This document shows, one piece after another, positions 1 through 10,229 of a stretch of DNA of 47,032 bases (positions are counted from its first letter, which is position 1; every line of letters starts with the position of its first letter). The translations under genes and the position numbers were made by a program. A model generated the notes under the pieces. The model did no database searches. It worked only from the letters and a program-made list of their open reading frames with translations, and was not told the DNA's origin. The stretch is from Gnetum montanum (lineage: Eukaryota; Streptophyta; Gnetopsida; Gnetales; Gnetaceae). The DNA lies in contig MNCI01002859.1 in the NCBI GenBank assembly GCA_015680685.1, forward strand, positions 78,569 to 125,600, read 5' to 3'.

Positions 1-105
1 TAGCACAACATAATAAATTCAAAACCTTAATTCCCATCAGAAAAATCTAAGTAGATCATAGTAAAATAGTATTTGTCAAAAACATTCCAATGAACAGTAC
101 TTTCT

Positions 106-321
106 AAGCCAATTGTATTAAATTCTTTCAAAAAACCAAAAACGTAATAGGAACATGAATTAAATATCATAATGTTTACCAAAACATTTTGTTAAATTAT
201 TGAAAAGTTAAATAAGCCAATTGTATTAAATTCTTTCAAAAAACCAAAAACGTAATAGGAACATGAATTAAATATCATAATATTTACCAAAACATTTTGT
301 TAAATTATTGAAAAGGTAAAT
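106..321. repeat. 108-bp direct tandem duplication, two copies
   Basis: Two adjacent copies (106-213 and 214-321) match at almost every base; I see only about two differences (g/a in 'aatgttt'/'aatattt', and 'aaaagtt'/'aaaaggt'). A third copy starts at 322 but diverges within about ten bases. The unit is AT-rich and has no coding potential. The near-identity is unusual in a window where other repeats are strongly decayed, so the duplication is recent or an assembly effect. Confidence 0.9.
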
Positions 322-727
322 AAGCCACTTGAACCAATCCAAAGGATGTTAAACCACTGAAACAAGTATCACATACTAATAAAAGAAAAAGCATGACTCA
401 CACCTCATAACTCTTTCATGAAACATAAAAGGAAATACATTCTAGTAGAATATAATAAAATTCAACCTAGCATTATCAACTAGGTCTTAGCATCATCATA
501 CACATTCTCATAAATAACTAAATAATCAAGCATACCTATAACACATGGTATAACATGGAGGTAGTTATTACAAAAGTAGCAAGTAGGAAAAATATACAAA
601 AATCCTTTACAAGAGTTGAAGAACCAAGATCTTGAACTAGGTAGCCATATAACATCAATAATGATAACATATCATGCATCAAAATTATATCGGTCTCAAA
701 ATACCTCATTATGTAGAATAATTATCA
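322..727. other. unassigned AT-rich sequence
   Basis: No open frame of useful length, no LTR ends and no RNA gene are visible. Bases 1-105 are the same kind of sequence. Confidence 0.5.
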
Positions 728-1215
728 TGACATCTCATTTCTGAATATCATGGAAAATGCTAAATATATGTAACAATTGACATTATGTATAATAAATGTG
801 ATAGGAAAAATGCATAAGAAATTAAAAAAATATTATTAATGTGGAAATAGTATATCTAGGCCATGCTCTGAGGATTCCTTAGTATTATCTTCCTTCAGCA
901 TTTATTTCTTAAAGGTAATCTAACACTACCACCACAATTGGGTTTGTACCTAACCAAAAGGAATAGCTAGTCACCTTCTAATCTTTCTTCACCTAGTACC
1001 TATTACTCATCTTTACTAACTCTACAACTCAATGCTATCATGACCTCTAATTCCTAAGTTTAAGTACCTCAAGTCAAATCCCTAAAGGTCACCTCTAAAG
1101 ACATGTCTATTATTACAACATGACCTTTTGGGTCTTATTATAATAATTCTATAATTTTTTATAAAGAAACATCATCTTTGTTACATATTAGTTCCATTTG
1201 AAAATAAGCACATGA
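728..1215 (+). repeat. dispersed repeat F, copy 1
   Basis: This stretch aligns along its whole length with 31031-32312 once the solo LTR there is removed. Shared landmarks include 'tgacatctcatt' near the start, 'catgctctgaggattcctt' in the middle and 'cctctaaagacatg' near the end. Similarity starts at a TGACATC-like motif and ends near 'acatgaca', which would fit an LTR with TG/CA ends, but I see no primer site or internal coding region. It could equally be a piece of a larger repeat. This copy lacks the solo LTR and so serves as an empty-site reference. Confidence 0.7.
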
Positions 1216-1897
1216 CAAACTACCCTCCTTAGCTTTTGTTCATCCCTAAATGAGTCCTCGTTAATAATGTTTCTCTATGCTTTAATGCTTCCTCCATGTT
1301 CCAATGCTCCAATGATTTGATTTCTTTTTCTGAAATGGGCTTCAATATTTTAAAGTTCCCGTTCTTATTTTGCAAATGAAATATAAGAAAGAAAAATATT
1401 TAGAAAAATAAATCTTATCTTACTAATAACTTACTTTAATCTCTAAATTTTGATAAGATGTGAATTAAGGATTTACTAACCACCAATCACCAGTCCTAAC
1501 TAACGTTACACAAAGTGCAACTCATATCTTTGATTATCCAAATGAAGGTTAGGAAAATTATTTTTTTCCACTTGTATTACCAAAAATATTTTACTTGTCT
1601 AATTTAGAAATATAGATTGAATAAGTAAAAAGAAATAAAATAACCAATAGAAGCAAGTAAAGAAACTCCTTGATTTTCATCAACCTTAGGGGTCAATATA
1701 TATAGTTGTAGTTGTTCCATGAAGTACATATGATTAGATTGTCTATTGAAGATACATGATGAACTAATGGGAACATCTTCTTCAAATTGTATCCCTCCTC
1801 CAAAGGCTCTTTCACTCTTCTACATTTTAAGAATTGATGAACACCACTTTTAGATTTTATATTAAAATATCCACAAAGAATGGATGTCATTGGGTAG
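1216..1897. other. unassigned sequence left of element A
   Basis: There is a 65-codon minus-strand frame at 1693-1890 whose product resembles nothing I recognise. Joining this side to 11101 across element A does not extend it, because stops appear immediately. I see no other structure. The last five bases (ggtag, 1893-1897) are the target site of element A. Confidence 0.5.
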
Positions 1898-2785
1898 TGA
1901 TGAATTGTGGTTTTCTAGGCCTTGATATCAAGCACATGATATTGGGTACGTGATATTGTAGCCTGGGTATGATATTGTATACACAATATCATGACTCCTG
2001 TGTTAGCCTATAAATATAACACTCAGGCACATGGGGAGGAGGCATTAGAAGAGATTAGAGTCATTAGATTCATGAGTCTTTTGACGTCGAGTCTTTTGTC
2101 AATTTTTAGTTAGTTTTCAATTCTTTTTCCAAGTGCATGCCCATAGTGTGATTCTTGTAATTGTACGGAACCTTTGTTCAAGTCTGAGGTACTTGGACAT
2201 GCACACGCTAGGCAATAAAGATCGAGATTACTCAATCATTGCAGCATTAACTTAGTTTTTAATTGTTTAATTGTTAATTATTTATTATTGTTTTCTTAGT
2301 TAATATTTCTTATATTGTCATTTACTATTCTTTTTGTTAACATGGAATGCATATGTCTTAATCAAAAACATTTAAGTGTAACTACATGGTAACCTAGTAG
2401 TGTATCAAGTAGTATCTCAAGTGATGTGAACTTGGTAATCCCAGAAGTAGTACATGAAGTCCAAGATGCGTATGGATGATTAAGGATGGATGCTCATCAC
2501 ACTTAGGCTAGATTAGATTTTATTTCCTATTGCTTATTAGATTAATTAAGTTATTTCTCATTATCCTTAGAAGTAGCATAGTAGTAGAAACCACATCATA
2601 CACCTCACTTTGGACTAAAACCATACATGACAAATCAAATACTAGTCTAGGTGGAAAGACAACAAACTACAATCAACATATAACTGTTTAGGTGCCATAA
2701 CTAGTCCATTCGCAGAGTTTGACTAGATTGTGTGTACACACTCATATTCGTATGGTTGAAAATAGGGGTACCTCACCACTCATCA
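1898..2785 (+). repeat. Element A 5' LTR
   Basis: An 888-bp LTR, alignable along its length with 10230-11095. Its U3 begins with TGATGAAT and carries a run of GATATC/GATATT half-palindromes (about 1925-1995), then a TATA box in 'cctataaatata'. A poly(A) signal-like AATAAAG follows at about 2213. It ends with CCTCACCACTCATCA. Confidence 0.9.
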
Positions 2786-2786
2786 T

Positions 2787-2805
2787 TGGCACCATTGCTA
2801 GGGAC
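2787..2805 (+). other. Primer binding site, tRNA-Asp type (decayed)
   Basis: One base after the LTR comes tggcaccattgctagggac. A plant tRNA-Asp 3' end would pair with TGGCGCCGTTGCCGGGGA. The differences (G to A, C to T) are transitions, several at former CpG sites, as expected from loss of methylated cytosines. Confidence 0.8.
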
Positions 2806-2913
2806 AATGCTAGTTACCTAGATTAGTTATACCATACAAGATTGTTGTAATAGGGTATTAACAATATATCTTTTAGAAAAAGAAATTAAATTGAATTAAG
2901 TCACACACAATTA

Positions 2914-5295
2914 ATGACAATATCTCTTTCACAAGATAGCGATAACAGAACAACTAGTGAAGAAATTCATTGGAAAACCAACGAAATTTATGACAAAGAA
3001 GAAGTTTGGAGTACTTAATATTATGCACAAGTTTCATATATTCATGGATACCCCAATGGTACTCAAAGAATCTTGTCATTCAACTCAGACACATCTAGTG
3101 AGGATGGGACATCTCCTAGAATGGGAGGGCCTATAAGGCCTAGGACCTTCTCAATGGGTAGCATGAGTACATCAAGGGATGATTAGGAGACTTAAAAAAG
3201 TCATGACAAGTCTTCTAGTTCCCTCTCTTCCTTTGCCCTTTCAACATTGGGTTGTGACATAGATGACTATTCCTTACAAGGTTATGTAGAAATAAAAATT
3301 AAACCCACAGACAAAATTAGGAACTTCAACATGAACAAAGAGAACATCATCCCAACTCACGAACTCACAACCTATTTAGTGACAATGAACCCTTGTTGGC
3401 CGCTAAGATCCTAATGCATATGATAGAGGCTATTCAGATATCCTACCTGCATCGCAAGGAAAGCCATCTACCTAGGGTTGATTTAAACAGGTTTCCTAAG
3501 TTCTTAGGAGGCTATGATTTAGATTCGCAACATCATTTACACGCCTTCTATGATGCTTTTGCATGGAACACCATTGAGAATGGGTGGTAAAAACTTAAAC
3601 TCTTCCCTATGACACTTGTGGGCCAAGAAAAAGTGTGGTACAAGTCTTTAGAACCGAATTCAATTTGCCATTGGCCTACAATGGTAGAACTCTTTAACAA
3701 AAGATATCAAACTTGTGCAAGAGTGTCATCCTTGAGGAGACAAATTCAAGATTGGAAACAAGGGCAACATGAATCCTTGGACATGGTCTTAGAAAGATAT
3801 TACTCTTTGTTAAACAAATGCCTAGGCCATGGGTTCTCTGAGGAAAGGCTAATGTGTCACATCATGGATGGGCTCCGTAATGAAACAAGGGAGACCCTAG
3901 GGATGTATGCCCCAAGTCAACTATATGAATTATGAACCCACCAATTCAAAGATCTTATTAAGTAGGTAGAAAAAGAAGAAGGAGAAATAGCCAAATGGGA
4001 GAATGATGAAGGATCTCAATAGGACCAAACTCTTAAAGTAACAAAGGTCCATAATCATGAAGAGGAGAAATCAACTTACCTTAAGGAGGTGGAGCCATTC
4101 CCATCTTTGCCAATACTAAAATCACTAGATGAAATTGAGGAAAAGATAAATAAGATGATAGAGTGGGTACATGAAAAATGTGGAGAATATGCGAACATTG
4201 CTGGAAGGAAAACTACACAAGATAACATTGACAATGAGAACAAACAGAGGATACCAAACTTAGAAACAGGACAAAACACCATTTGATAATTCGAAAGAAG
4301 AGCTAAAGAAAACAAGGATAGGGGCTCAATTGCAATCATAAGTATCAATGCAATGTTTTCCTATATGATCATCCCAAAGGACAATGCCCAATCTTGTCAC
4401 ATCTACATGAGTATTAGGGAAGAATGTTACATCCAGATTTCACCTGAAACTACATCAGAAGTACTGTGCTCAACTACAAAAAAATCCCTAGTCATGGGAA
4501 AGACCATTGCCAAACTAGACTCACCCTTCGTATCACCTAAAACTAAGTGCTTATTATGTTCAACATCCTATTTCTCTAACTAGATCAACATCCTCTACTT
4601 CATCTCATTGTTATCATTCTTCCAAGTATCATCAACCCATGTCCTCTCCTATTGGATCAGCACCTCATATTCCTTACACTTCTCCTTACTCTTAATATTC
4701 TCATCCTTCACCTCCTTCTACATCGCCACCAATAGTATTGGAAGGTTTTGCACCACAACACCAACCAACAAACATTACTTGTGTTGCTACTGTTAACAGT
4801 AGTGGGAGTCCTCCACAATATTGGAAGTGTCCTTTTTTTAAGCATGGTCATAGAAAGAGATAGCATAGTTCTGATACAACTACATCCTCCAACTCAACAT
4901 TAGCCCAATACTATGATGTAGCTTCCTCTTTAAACTCAATGTCATTGGTTACCTTATCTAGGCCACCAATTAACACTCCAACAACCATGCAGCCTAATGA
5001 ATATAACAATGTGAGGAGACATATCAATCTTTGCATACCATCTTATGGTCACGGGTGGCATAGTGGGTTAGCTTCTTATCACATGAATACATCTTATAAT
5101 CTATCCCACTATGCCTACTTTAATCAAGTGCGTGATCCCTAGTTTGGGTACATTCCTATCACCACATCAAAAGACAACCAATGGTTTGGATATTACCAGA
5201 CCCCAATATTTCCAATATGCATGGATCTTAACTTTCCATTTATTAATTCTCGCCATGATCAAAGGTTTAGTAATGGGGGATACGCTCCATTCTAA
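2914..5295 (+). pseudogene. gag: Gag polyprotein of element A (broken)
   Basis: Encodes a Ty3/gypsy capsid-like protein that would form the retrotransposon particle. The start at 2914 (MTISLSQDSDN) is homologous to the start of gag in B. The retrotransposon-gag core is readable at 3393-3935: a FPKFLGGYDLDSQHH region, then WYKSLEP, MVELFNKRYQ, LERYYSLLNKC and ETRETLGMY. The C-terminal part (4089-5295) is rich in Pro, Ser, Tyr and His, with a basic/His cluster FFKHGHRKRH where many gypsy Gags have a CCHC knuckle; no CCHC is visible. It ends GGYAPF-stop. There is a frameshift before 3393 and several in-frame stops. One of them, TAA at 3588-3590, is CAA in element B, a plain C-to-T loss. Confidence 0.85.
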
Positions 5296-6680
5296 CATAA
5301 AAAATTGGTAAATTTTTTTCCTTTTCTTTGGTTTTAATTTTTTTTTTCTAATTTCTTGTTTTCCAATTTGTTGTTTTATCTTTTTATGGGTAATCTCATC
5401 TATAAATAAAATACTGATGTAACCAGTCAGTTGAGGTGTTGTTCTATGTTATCAAGTCACAAGTGACTAATTATTTGGATAGTGAGCCCACAACATCCAC
5501 CCATCCATTCTATTAATAAGAGGTTCTACTTTGGGCACGATGATATTCTTGTTATCATTAAAACTTAAAGTAACTTTGTACTCATTATGCCCAGAGTAAA
5601 GAGTGAGGAACTAAGAGGGAATGGAAAGGGTGTGACATCAAGGGAACTTGTGGATTCTTGTTGGTGACATCTGTATGTGCTATCATGTAGCTTGGTTGTA
5701 CCAAGATCCTTGTAGATCTAATGAAAAATGGGAGTAAGAGTTGTGATAAAGGCACTCAATAAAGGAACCAAATGCTATTTTGGGGGTCCCATTGGAAAGA
5801 CATGCACCCATGCCTAAAGATTGGTGGCTTCTCCAGGTTACCTTTGAGAAAGACAAAGTGAAAAAGTGGCTAGAAGAAGAAAAAGAAAAGAAAGAAGAGA
5901 AATAGAAAAGAAAAGATCAAGAAAAACATGCTATAGAAAAATTCAAATCACTCCTACCTTGTGCAAAATGCCAAGTGATTGTACACCTTGCTATCATGAT
6001 GCTCTTATAGTTGTTTATCATTGGGATGAAACAATGCAGTGTCACTGATTAGAGGTAGGGACTTGGTTTTGATCTTGAAGTGAAAGGCTAATGGTACTTT
6101 AATCATGCACAACACTTAGGATTTATTATGTCCAAGGTAAGTTACCTCAAATCTCAATCTTTGCAATCCTTTCTACAATTCATCTCATCTCATTGTCCAA
6201 GTACTTCTAACTTGTGTCTTGTGTGGCATCAAATTCATACCTCATCGTTGTGGTATCTAACATGTGTGTGTTTTGTTACATAGGTGCATATTGACTTAAC
6301 CCTTCTAGTGCCTATAGACATTTTAATGTGTGGTTATGCAAGGGCATTATAGGTTGGAACCTGCTTTGGGGAGGATCCACTTGCATGAATTTTATAATTT
6401 GTACTTGTTGCACACCACCACATCATTTTATACCCTCCGAGTATTCCATTGCCAAATCTATTCCTTCCTTTACCATCATTTTAACCAAATGTTCCTTAGA
6501 ACCACTACATGTCCTTTTTCCTCACCCTTTTCAAAGAACTTCATTGTATGACTCCATTTCATTACACTTTTGGTGCCTTAATTTCCACTTGACATCATCC
6601 CAGACCTTTCAGATCTACCTCAAATCCTTCATTTTTGGTTGTAAAAACATGAAAAATCATAAATTTTACTATGTACCCTA
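5296..6680 (+). other. Non-coding linker of element A
   Basis: It begins with a T-rich tract (5318-5390) shared with B. It contains landmarks also present, in the same order, in element D: GTGACATCAAGG near 5633 (D 41641), GGAAAGACATG plus CCTAAAGAT near 5793-5820 (D 41857-41890), and GGTTATGCAAGGG near 6338 (D 42290). Short frames here (a K/E-rich one near 5866-6048 and a 131-codon one at 6328-6723) are not conserved as protein in D, so I do not call genes. Confidence 0.6.
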
Positions 6681-6684
6681 TCTT

Positions 6685-6772
6685 GGCAAGGATGTGATAT
6701 TAGGTACCCAGTATCGGGTCTAACACGATATTGGGTATGCGCTATCAGGTACATGATATTGTGTCTATAAAA
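6685..6772 (+). promoter_or_regulatory. Internal U3-like promoter block of element A
   Basis: A cluster of GATATT/TATCGGGT/GATATTGGGTA/GATATT motifs is followed by TATAAAA at 6766-6772. The same motif set and TATA spacing form the U3 of this element's LTR (about 10250-10348), including 'gggta' spacers between the half-palindromes. It lies about 530 bp upstream of the third ORF. Promoter activity is inferred from this resemblance. Confidence 0.55.
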
Positions 6773-7223
6773 TCTACATATATGGGGCCCTCACATGCTA
6801 TGGAAGTCATTTTCAACAATAACGTGAGGGGAGTTGTTCAAATTTTGTTTCACGATTTTTAGCGCTTTGAGAGTCTAACATTCAACTATCAATATTTCAC
6901 TCTTTAATGATCTGATTTCTTTTCTAATTGAATGTAATTAAACTTGGAGTTTTTAACTCAATTGTGGGGGAGTGGTATGGTAGAATTTGTGCATAACTTT
7001 TTTGAAATTTTCTATAACCCAAAGGATATCATAGGGGAAATTACTATTAGGAAATGTTAAACACTCATGCCAAACTAATTTTCTTCCTTCATCCAAATCA
7101 TTTAAATTATTATTGGAGTCACCTGAGCAAACTGGACCTAGCATTAAAACTTTTAGGGGAACTTCCTTGAAAAAATTCTAACTCTAAAATCACACTAAGC
7201 AATGAATTCAACATTTATTAAAG

Positions 7224-7297
7224 GTAATGAGTAAGGTATGAGATAATTAAACTTCTTTAAATAACCTTACTAACAATCAATATTTGTGTGATTATAG
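7224..7297 (+). other. Candidate short intron before third ORF (A)
   Basis: The donor is AAAG|GTAATGAGT at 7224 (alternative AAG|GTATGAG at 7236). A TTACTAAC branch-point-like sequence lies near 7267, and the acceptor is GTGATTATAG ending at 7297. The next three bases are the ATG of the third ORF. Length is 74 bp, at the short end for plant introns. The acceptor might instead pair with a donor farther upstream. Confidence 0.5.
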
Positions 7298-10050
7298 ATG
7301 GCCTTGAAATGAGGACAACAAGGAGGAACTTTTCAAGATGTAGCGAAATGCCTAAGAAGAGGCAGAGGCCAAGGACCTCATGAGGAACATGTAGAATAGG
7401 AGGCACAATCATTCAACATCGATCAAGAAACCCCTGTCACTACATAATTTGGTCAAGAAGAAGGTGGAGAGGTTAAGGCACCTAAACAAGGACAATGTCT
7501 CATGTTTTTCCTAGAGTGTGTTCAAGTCATTTGGGAAAGGTCCACATTCGTTGCAGTGATTATGAAACTTAATTTTGGGCCTTTTACTAAATTTGCTCCT
7601 GAACCAGTCAAGGATCAACTCAAGGGATCTCCATTATGGTCTATCCTCTCAAAAATTATAGAATGGTATTTGGGTGAAACCTATCAATTTTGGCATAATA
7701 AGGAGGAAGGCACCACCATTGATATTGGTGGAATTTTAGTTAACTTCTTCACAAAGGCCATTACAAAGGTTTTGAGTCTTCCAAATATAGGGCCTAAAAT
7801 ATGGCTAAAAAGGGTGTACAGAAAAGAAGAAAAGAAATATGGAGAACTAACCCTTGAAGAGAGAATTTATTTTAAAATTGGCACCTATCATATTTTCCCA
7901 ACAAAGGGATTAAAAAAAATTTCTACTTATGCAGCTAGAGGAAGTGCAATTTTGATAGGCAAGGTTGATGCCAATTTGCCCCATTTTCATTTAATAGAAA
8001 TATTGAGGTGGTTTGAAGAATGGAAGACATGAAATTTTGCACTCCCCTTTCTATGTCTAATCAGGAAGTTGTGCCCATGTGCTGGAATTCTAGTGGTACA
8101 CTAATGATGTTCTCAAAAAGCTCAAAATGCTTCATATTTTGAATTACTTAAGCCACTAGCACTAAGAAAAGATGTTGGTGAGATGTTCGAGCCTAAAAAA
8201 GAACATGCATTTGGGCCCACTACACCTCAAACTATATGGCCCAACCAACTTTTAGACACAAGGTTCAGCCAAAAATAAGAAGTAGGGCTTAGAACGTAGC
8301 CCATAGGCTAATAGGACCAACAACTACCATCACCACCATAAGATTACTGACCATTAATGAGCCATCTCAGGGCCATCGTAGAGACAGTCAGTTGGGGAAG
8401 TAGGGATGAGGACAATCTCTTCAAGGTGATCAATGATTCCATACAACCCATCATATCAATTAATCCTTCAAGGGGTGAGGTCTCAATTCAAATAGAAGGA
8501 GGTGAATTGCATTGGTCACAATAGATCTCTCGAAACACTGAATCATTTCAAGTATAATTAGAAATTTGTGAAGATGCCATAGTGGTGATCATGCAACACC
8601 AAGATGTTGCTAGAGTAGCAGAGGTGGTCATGGACCATATTAAAGAATCATTTAACATCCCTGTTGTGCCACCAGTAGATTTCATAGGAGCACATGATGC
8701 TCAAGTTCTAGCCAATACCTCAATGACTCCTACAAAACATGAAGATGCTTTAGATAGCTTGCTACAAACAAGACAAGTAATGATGTCCTTTTTTGACATC
8801 CCCCAAGATGTCACAGTAGCACAATCAGACCTTGTTTCCACTAAAGGAAAGCTAAGATTAGGGTCAAACATGTAGAAGATGAGTTGCGAGGACTCCAAGC
8901 AAAGTTTGTTGCCTTACAAGCTGAATAGTGGGATCCATCCCAACTTGTTCCTGCTAATCATTTAGAATCATTCAAGATAAAGTAGTTAAATAAATTATTA
9001 GTGGAGAATAAAAGGGTACCAATGGAAAAAGAAAAGGCTAACTAGGATTCTTCAAAAGCACAATCTCAAACATATGCACATGGAAAAGCACTCAAGGCCT
9101 TACAAGAAGAGAATAAACTCTTTGCTGTTGAAAATCTTTGGTTGACAGCAGTTGAAAAACAAAAAGTTATTCTTAAAATAATTTTTGAACAAATGCGAGA
9201 ACAGCTAATAAGAGTCAACCAAGAGATAATTCACTTAGCTAGAGAGAACAGAATCATCTTAATGAAGGAGGTACACACCATTTGGCAAAAGATGGCCATT
9301 GAAATAAGCACGTTAAAAAATAAGGCTAAGTAGCATAAAAAATTAAAGAAACACTTTTGTGATTATGTGGGGATGTATAAGGAGATCATAAAAAAAGATA
9401 TTTGTATGGCTAAGAACCACATTAACTGTTTTAGTGCTCAACACATTGACTGGTGAGCCATACTGGACACTTATGCCTTCGCCCACCAAGCAGAATTAAA
9501 AAGCTGGGAGCTACAAATCCAGGATCTCATAGAATACATAGAGTTGGCAAATGTGATATATGCCAACTTGGCCATGTTAACAATAGGATGCTTGAGAATG
9601 AATCTAGAGAAGTAGATAGCTACCACCTATGCCAAATATGAGATAGAGTTTACAGAACATAAGAAGACATTGCAAAGACTAGAGGTGGAAAACTTTGAGC
9701 TAGAGGTGGTAAAGGCTAGCTACCAAGGCCAAAATGACATAGTAGTAGAATTGGATCAATGCCTTATGAATTATTAGGAATTCAGAGATAAAGCCAGAGC
9801 CTATGAGGAGGAACAATGGTTGTTTATGACATGGTATATTGAAGCTAATTAGATGTTTCCGCAACTACCATGTCCATGGAAAGTGTCGACTCCATCAAAC
9901 ATTGGAACATCAGCATGGATGACACATGATCCTCGAATAGAGGATGAAAAAATTTAGGAACTCCTTCAAAAGTATCCATTTCAGAAGCCTAAAGCATAGG
10001 ATAAAGGAAAGAAGCCCATAGAGGAACCACCACCACTAGGAACGACATAA
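7298..10050 (+). pseudogene. Third ORF of element A, globular plus coiled-coil protein
   Basis: About 915 codons from ATG 7298 (MALK) to a stop after EEPPPLGTT. The frame is constant to about 8872, then shifts once and continues to the end, with scattered stops. The N-terminal half (7502-8120) is readable: FAPEPVKDQL, then PLWSILSKIIEWYLGETY, then a CLIRKLCPCAG segment. This is followed by a linker and about 300 residues (8880-9800) of K/E/L-rich heptads that should form long coiled coils (ALQEENK, IISTLKNKAK-like blocks). The tail is Pro-rich. Homologues lie in B (C-terminal part only) and D. The position and the CLIxKLC segment recall the third (env-like/ORF2) gene of Athila elements and the Pfam 'putative plant transposon protein' type. 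No signal peptide or membrane segment is evident. Function unknown. Confidence 0.7.
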
Positions 10051-10215
10051 GTTACAGAAAATTTTGTATTTTGTGTTGGTGTCTAGATTTTGTCTTATCT
10101 AGTCCCACATTGTGGCATGAAATAATCTATAGTTATTCAATAATCCCACACCTATCCACTGTGTAATTAAATAAGCTCGTTCCTCATTTTTTTTACTTGA
10201 AGATGAGTTTTTATT

Positions 10216-10229
10216 CAGTCGTGGGGATA
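10216..10229 (+). other. Polypurine-like tract of element A
   Basis: The sequence cagtcgtggggata directly precedes the 3' LTR. The same sequence, in reverse complement, abuts the LTR of B (16452-16466), and a related one precedes the 3' LTR of D. It would prime plus-strand synthesis. Confidence 0.65.

Noticed and set aside
1693-1890. Minus-strand frame of 65 codons next to element A
   Set aside because: No family resemblance, and it does not extend across the restored pre-insertion junction.
4076-4348. Minus-strand hydrophobic frame of 90 codons
   Set aside because: It is the reverse of the gag coding strand; the hydrophobicity comes from complementing K/E-rich codons.
5866-6048. Arg/Lys-rich frame of 60 codons
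   Set aside because: A purine-rich low-complexity run; no counterpart in D.
6328-6723. Plus-strand frames of 131 and 73 codons in the linker of A
   Set aside because: They overlap in different frames, run into the internal promoter block and are not preserved as protein in the homologous D linker.
7298-10050. Idea that the third ORF is a viral envelope
   Set aside because: No signal peptide, membrane span or Cys-rich ectodomain is visible; most of it is coiled coil.
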